DNA of 10,189 nt from the NCBI GenBank assembly GCA_900552925.1, contig USBH01000039.1:1-10189 (forward strand), given 5' to 3'. The translations under genes and the position numbers were made by a program. Every line of letters starts with the position of its first letter. Position 1 is the stretch's first letter. The DNA is from an uncultured Oscillospiraceae bacterium. Lineage in GTDB: Bacteria > Bacillota > Clostridia > Oscillospirales > Acutalibacteraceae. Below are positions 6,454-10,189 of this stretch, in pieces. The notes beneath the pieces are model-generated. The model searched no databases. It was not told the origin of the DNA and saw only the letters and a list, made by a program, of their open reading frames with translations.

Positions 6454-9228
6454 ATGAATCCGTATAAGCTTGATCTTGAACGCTATGCCGCTCTGGCGCG
6501 GCAGACCGTTGCAGAGGGCTGCGTCCTTCTGAAAAATGACGACAAGGCGCTGCCGATTCGGAAGGGCGAGCGCGTTTCCGTGTTCGGCAGAATCCAGTTT
6601 GATTATTACAAGAGCGGCACGGGCTCCGGCGGCGCGGTCAATACGCGGTATGTGACCGGTATTCTCGACGCGCTGAAGGACTGCCCGGACGTCGTTGTCA
6701 ATGAGAAGCTCGAGACCGTCTACCGCGACTGGGTGGCGGAGCATCCGTTTGAAAAGGGCATGGGCTGGGCGCAGGAGCCGTGGTGCCAGGAGGAAATGCC
6801 GGTTTCCGCAGCGCTTGCCGCCGAGGCCGCCGCAGAGTCCGACATCGCGGTCGTCATCATCGGCCGCACCGCCGGCGAGGATAAGGACAACAGCCCGACC
6901 GAGGGCAGCTACCTGCTCACGAAGACCGAGGAGCAGATGCTCGAGACGGTCTGCGGCGCGTTCAAGCGCGTTGCGGTGCTGCTGAACGTCGGCAACATCA
7001 TCGACATGAAGTGGGTCGAAAAGTACAACCCCGCAGCGGTCCTGTACGTCTGGCAGGGCGGCCAGGAGGGCGGCGCCGGCGTGCTCGACGTCCTGACCGG
7101 CGCGGTCTCCCCGAGCGGCAAGCTCAGCGACACGATCGCGATCGACATCGCGGACTACCCCTCGAGCGAGGGCTTCGGCGACCCCGAGAAGGTCGTCTAC
7201 AAGGAGGACATCTACGTCGGCTACCGCTATTTCGAGACGTTTGCGAAGGACCGCGTGCTGTACCCGTTCGGTTTCGGCCTGTCCTACACGACGTTCGACA
7301 TGGAGGTCGCGGGCTTTGAATCGGACGGCGAGACCGTCAAGGAGGTCGTGATCGTCAAAAACACCGGCGACGTCCCGGGCAAGCAGGTCGTCCAGGTCTA
7401 TGCCGAGGCGCCGCAGGGCAAGCTCGGCAAGGCGGCGCGCAGCCTGTGCGCGTTCAAAAAGACCGCGGAGCTGCAGCCCGGCGAGAGCGAGGCCGTGGAG
7501 ATCGCGTTCGAAATCGCGAAGCTCGCCTCATACGACGACAGCGGCGTCACCGGCCACAAGTCGGCCTATGTGCTCGAGGCCGGCACCTACAACATCTACA
7601 CGGGCGCGTGCGTCCGCTGCGCTTCCCTGAGCGGCAGCTTTGAGATCGCAGAGGATACCGTCATCGAGCAGTGCACCGAGGCCTGCGCGCCGGTCACCGC
7701 GTTCGACCGCATGCACGCGAAGCTCGAGAACGGCGCGTACACGGTCGCGTGGGAGCCGGTCCCGCAGCGCACCTACAGCATGACGGAGCGCAGCGCGGCC
7801 GCAATGCCCGCCTGCCTGCCCTACAGCGGCGACAAGGGCCTGAGGCTCGGCGACGTGTTCGACGGCAAGGCCGGTCTCGACGAATTCATCGCGCAGATCC
7901 CGAACGAGGACCTCATCTGCCTCATCCGCGGCGAGGGCATGAACTCGCCGAAGGTCACGGCGGGCACCGGCGGCGCGTTCGGCGGCGTCACGCAGAACCT
8001 GCTCGACTTCGGCATCCCGACGGCCTGCTGCTCGGACGGCCCCTCCGGCATCCGCATGGACTGCGGCTCGATCGCGTTCAGCCTGCCGAACGGCACGCTG
8101 CTCGCCTGCACGTTCAGCGAGGAGCTGAACGAGGAGCTGTTTGCGATGCAGGGCCTCGAGCTCAGAAAGAACCGCATCGACACGCTGCTCGGCCCGGGCC
8201 TCAACATCCACCGCAACCCGATGAACGGCCGCAACTTCGAGTATTTCTCCGAAGACCCGCTGCTCACCGGCAAGATGGCGGCGGCCCAGCTGCGCGGCAT
8301 GCACCGCTGGGGCACGACCGGCACGGTCAAGCACTTCGCCTGCAACAACCAGGAGTTCCACCGCACCGACATCGACTCGATCCTTTCGGAGCGCGCGCTG
8401 CGCGAGATCTACCTGCCGGCCTTTGAGATGGCGGTGAAGGAGGGCGGCGCCTACTTCGTGATGTCCACCTACGGCGCGCTCAACGGCATGTGGACCGCCA
8501 GCAACTACGACCTGCTTTCGACGATCCTGCGCGGCGAGTGGGGCTTCACCGGCGCCGTGATGACCGACTGGTGGGCCAAGGGCAACGACGAGGGCGAGCC
8601 CGGCACGCGCGCGAACGTCGCGGCGCAGGTGCGCGCCCAGAACGACCTCAACATGGTCAATACGGATTCGGCCTCGAACAGCCAGGGCGACAACATGCCC
8701 GAGGCGATCAAGGACGGCCGCCTGAGCCGTGAGGCGCTCGTGCGCGCGGCGAAGAACATCTGCAACGTCATCATGAAGTCGCCCGTCATGGAGCGCAGCC
8801 TCGGCCGCGTCAGCGACGAGGAGCGCGAGGCCGAGGAAGCGGCGGCCGCAGAGGATTTCGCCGCCTACGACGTCGAGTACCAGTTGATCGACGACGGCGC
8901 GCCGCTCGACATCGCGAAGCTCAACACCGAGAAGGGCGCTTCGACCGTGTTCGGCATCCGCTACACGACGAACGGCAAGTATAAGCTCTCGATGCGCGTC
9001 AAGTCGAACGCGGGCGAGGTGGCGCAGATCCCGATGTCGATCTTCATCGACGGCATGCTGCGCGGCATGATCATGATCAACGGCACGAACGGCCAGCTCG
9101 TCACGATGGAGCAGGACATCGGCGTGCTGTTCGGCGGCACCAACTACCTCAAGCTCTATTTCGGCCAGACCGGTATGGACATCGAGGAGATCCGCCTGAT
9201 CTGCACGGAAACCTACGACCGTCCCTGA
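6454..9228 (+). CDS. Glycoside hydrolase family 3 (beta-glucosidase-type), reversed domain order
   Basis: This 924-residue enzyme should cleave non-reducing terminal beta-glycosides (glucose, xylose or similar). Canonical GH3 order is TIM barrel first; here the alpha/beta-sandwich domain is first (about residues 10-270). It carries GRTAGEDKDN with Glu142 as candidate acid/base and ends in GFGLSYTTF. A fibronectin-III-like domain follows (about 279-400), then the barrel (about 470-780). The barrel has DGPSG (Asp528), GPGLNIHRNPMNGRNFEYFSE, KHFACNNQE (Lys626-His627) and the nucleophile Asp705 in VMTDWW. Residues about 805-922 form an extra beta-rich, CBM6/35-like region. The reversed order is known from Ruminococcus albus and Butyrivibrio fibrisolvens beta-glucosidases. 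No signal peptide is present, so it is probably cytosolic. The first codons are less GC-rich than the rest. Sugar specificity cannot be assigned. Confidence 0.93.
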   Translation: MNPYKLDLERYAALARQTVAEGCVLLKNDDKALPIRKGERVSVFGRIQFDYYKSGTGSGGAVNTRYVTGILDALKDCPDVVVNEKLETVYRDWVAEHPFEKGMGWAQEPWCQEEMPVSAALAAEAAAESDIAVVIIGRTAGEDKDNSPTEGSYLLTKTEEQMLETVCGAFKRVAVLLNVGNIIDMKWVEKYNPAAVLYVWQGGQEGGAGVLDVLTGAVSPSGKLSDTIAIDIADYPSSEGFGDPEKVVYKEDIYVGYRYFETFAKDRVLYPFGFGLSYTTFDMEVAGFESDGETVKEVVIVKNTGDVPGKQVVQVYAEAPQGKLGKAARSLCAFKKTAELQPGESEAVEIAFEIAKLASYDDSGVTGHKSAYVLEAGTYNIYTGACVRCASLSGSFEIAEDTVIEQCTEACAPVTAFDRMHAKLENGAYTVAWEPVPQRTYSMTERSAAAMPACLPYSGDKGLRLGDVFDGKAGLDEFIAQIPNEDLICLIRGEGMNSPKVTAGTGGAFGGVTQNLLDFGIPTACCSDGPSGIRMDCGSIAFSLPNGTLLACTFSEELNEELFAMQGLELRKNRIDTLLGPGLNIHRNPMNGRNFEYFSEDPLLTGKMAAAQLRGMHRWGTTGTVKHFACNNQEFHRTDIDSILSERALREIYLPAFEMAVKEGGAYFVMSTYGALNGMWTASNYDLLSTILRGEWGFTGAVMTDWWAKGNDEGEPGTRANVAAQVRAQNDLNMVNTDSASNSQGDNMPEAIKDGRLSREALVRAAKNICNVIMKSPVMERSLGRVSDEEREAEEAAAAEDFAAYDVEYQLIDDGAPLDIAKLNTEKGASTVFGIRYTTNGKYKLSMRVKSNAGEVAQIPMSIFIDGMLRGMIMINGTNGQLVTMEQDIGVLFGGTNYLKLYFGQTGMDIEEIRLICTETYDRP

Positions 9229-9250
9229 GCAAAACTGAAAGCTTAACCCG

Positions 9251-9287
9251 GCCCCGCCGTTTCCCCTCCGGAAGCGGCGGGGCTTCT
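9251..9287 (+). terminator. Terminator-like hairpin after the GH3 gene
   Basis: GCCCCGCCG (9251-9259) pairs with CGGCGGGGC (9275-9283), and the inner TTTCC/GGAAG extends the stem to about 14 bp with a 5-nt loop. Only TTCT follows, so termination may be weak and some read-through into the esterase gene is possible. Confidence 0.6.
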
Positions 9288-9354
9288 GCGCGTCTCCGGC
9301 GCGCGGTTTTTCTGCATCGCTGCGGGCCGATCGCTGCGCGCTTTTTGGCGGCGG

Positions 9355-9383
9355 TTGACGTTTCCACCGGATGCCTATATAAT
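9355..9383 (+). promoter_or_regulatory. Near-consensus sigma-A promoter for the esterase gene
   Basis: TTGACG (9355-9360), a 17-bp spacer and a perfect TATAAT (9378-9383) make this the strongest promoter in the window. Transcription would start near 9390, leaving a leader of about 57 bases. Confidence 0.85.
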
Positions 9384-9417
9384 AAGAAAGAAAAAACGGC
9401 GCTGCGGGCGGAAAAGC

Positions 9418-9437
9418 CCCGAGGGCTCGGGAAGGAG
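9418..9437 (+). promoter_or_regulatory. Hairpin abutting the esterase ribosome binding site
   Basis: CCCGA/TCGGG (9418-9422 with 9427-9431, GGGC loop) ends exactly where AAGGAG (9432-9437) begins. AAGGAG is 9 bases before the ATG at 9447. The hairpin does not hide the site but could affect ribosome access. Confidence 0.5.
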
Positions 9438-9446
9438 AACGAAACA

Positions 9447-10142
9447 ATGAAACGCTGGACAATTTCACAGGTGCCGCACCTTGTGCACGGGCGGACGAAC
9501 GGGGAGACGGACCCGCTCACGCTGTTCTGGACGGCCTCGGGGCTGGAGGTCAACGTGCGCGGCGGCGAGCTCTGGGTGGAGCTCTCCGCCGACTGGTCGA
9601 TGTATGAGCCATGGTACAGCTTCGTCGTCAACGGCGAATTCCTGTCCCGCCGCATGGCGGAGAAGGGGACGCACCGCGTCTGCGTGTTCCGCGGCATGAA
9701 CCCGGAAACCGTCAAAAACGTGCGCATCGTGAAGGATACGCAGGCGATGAGCGGCGACCCGGAAAGTCTGCTGCAGATCTGCGCGCTCGAGACGGACGGC
9801 AGCTTTGAGCCGGTCGAGCCGCGCGCGCTGAAGCTCGAGTTCATCGGCGACAGCATCACGAGCGGCGAGGGGAGCATCGGCGCGAAGGCGGAGGAGGACT
9901 GGGTCTCGATGTTCTTCTGCGCCGAAAACAACTACGCGGTCATGACGGCGCAGGCCGTCGGCGCCGACGTGCGCATCCTCTCCCAGAGCGGCTGGGGCGT
10001 CGGCTGCGCGTGGGACAACAACCCGCACAACGCGCTGCCGCCGGTCTATGAGCAGGTCTGCGGCCTGCTGACCGGCGCGCGGAACGAAGCGCTCGGCGCG
10101 CATAAACCGAACGACTTCGCGGCCTGGCAGCCGGACTATATC
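9447..10142 (+). CDS. SGNH/GDSL carbohydrate esterase, CE2-like (3' truncated by contig end)
   Basis: The frame starting MKRWTISQVPHLVHGR is open to the contig end; 232 residues are genomic. Residues about 20-120 are beta-rich, like the N-terminal jelly roll of CE2 acetyl esterases. They are followed by LKLEFIGDSITSGEG, the SGNH block I with the predicted nucleophile Ser136, and by ILSQSGWGVG, which fits block II with its conserved Gly. The sequence stops at QPDYI, just before the expected block with Asn (GTND-like) and well before the catalytic Asp-His. CE2 enzymes remove O-acetyl groups from plant polysaccharide fragments; the substrate here is inferred only. No signal peptide is visible. 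It has its own strong promoter 219 bases after the GH3 gene. The apparent further residues LSLIHISEPTR come from adapter. Confidence 0.85.
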
Positions 10143-10189
10143 CTGTCTCTTATACACATCTCCGAGCCCACGAGACTGCAGCTAATCTC
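10143..10189 (+). other. Nextera mosaic end, read-2 adapter and i7 index (not genomic)
   Basis: Bases 10143-10161 are the 19-bp Tn5 mosaic end in reverse complement, followed by CCGAGCCCACGAGAC (10162-10176). Next comes an 8-base index, TGCAGCTA (10177-10184), and ATCTC, the start of the flow-cell adapter. Genome sequence ends at 10142. Confidence 0.98.

Noticed and set aside
7528..9468. 646-codon minus-strand frame opposite the GH3 gene
   Set aside because: It is an antisense shadow with no motifs. The GH3 motifs on the plus strand settle the coding strand.

Overview
The window looks like one assembled contig from a GC-rich, Gram-positive-type gut bacterium, most likely a Clostridia member near Oscillospiraceae/Ruminococcaceae. 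This is inferred from strong GC bias at third codon positions, AGGAG-type ribosome sites, sigma-A-like promoters with 17-bp spacers, and the gene content. Both ends carry Nextera/Tn5 library adapter rather than genome: bases 1-17 and 10143-10189. Only 18-10142 should be treated as biological sequence.

Layout. The last 16 codons of an unidentified gene (+) end at 68, followed by an intrinsic terminator. Bases 123-599 hold no convincing gene; they are relatively AT-rich, with several hairpins and a cluster of DnaA-box-like 9-mers. An MFS permease (648-1862, -) and guaB (IMP dehydrogenase, 2221-3699, +) are divergently transcribed, each from a recognisable promoter. The guaB terminator is followed by a 29-codon relic of a GNAT acetyltransferase and then by the terminator of a two-gene minus-strand unit: a zinc-dependent phospholipase C-like protein (5328-6122) followed by an ATG22/UMF1-type MFS transporter (4023-5270). 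Divergent from that unit is a large glycoside hydrolase family 3 enzyme (6454-9228, +) with reversed domain order and an extra C-terminal beta-rich module. Last is the 5' part of an SGNH/CE2-like carbohydrate esterase (9447 to the contig end, +), behind a near-consensus promoter.

How the genes fit together. guaB is housekeeping (GMP synthesis). The GH3 enzyme and the esterase lack signal peptides and suggest intracellular trimming and deacetylation of imported plant-type oligosaccharides. The two MFS carriers could move small solutes, but nothing here fixes their substrates. A 10-bp inverted repeat overlaps the -10 elements of both the GH3 promoter and the divergent phospholipase-like promoter and may link their regulation. 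I see no CRISPR array, insertion sequence, phage gene, tRNA or rRNA. The most notable items are the domain-reversed GH3, the GNAT relic, the DnaA-box-like cluster, the phospholipase-like/transporter pair, and the adapter ends, which create false proteins.
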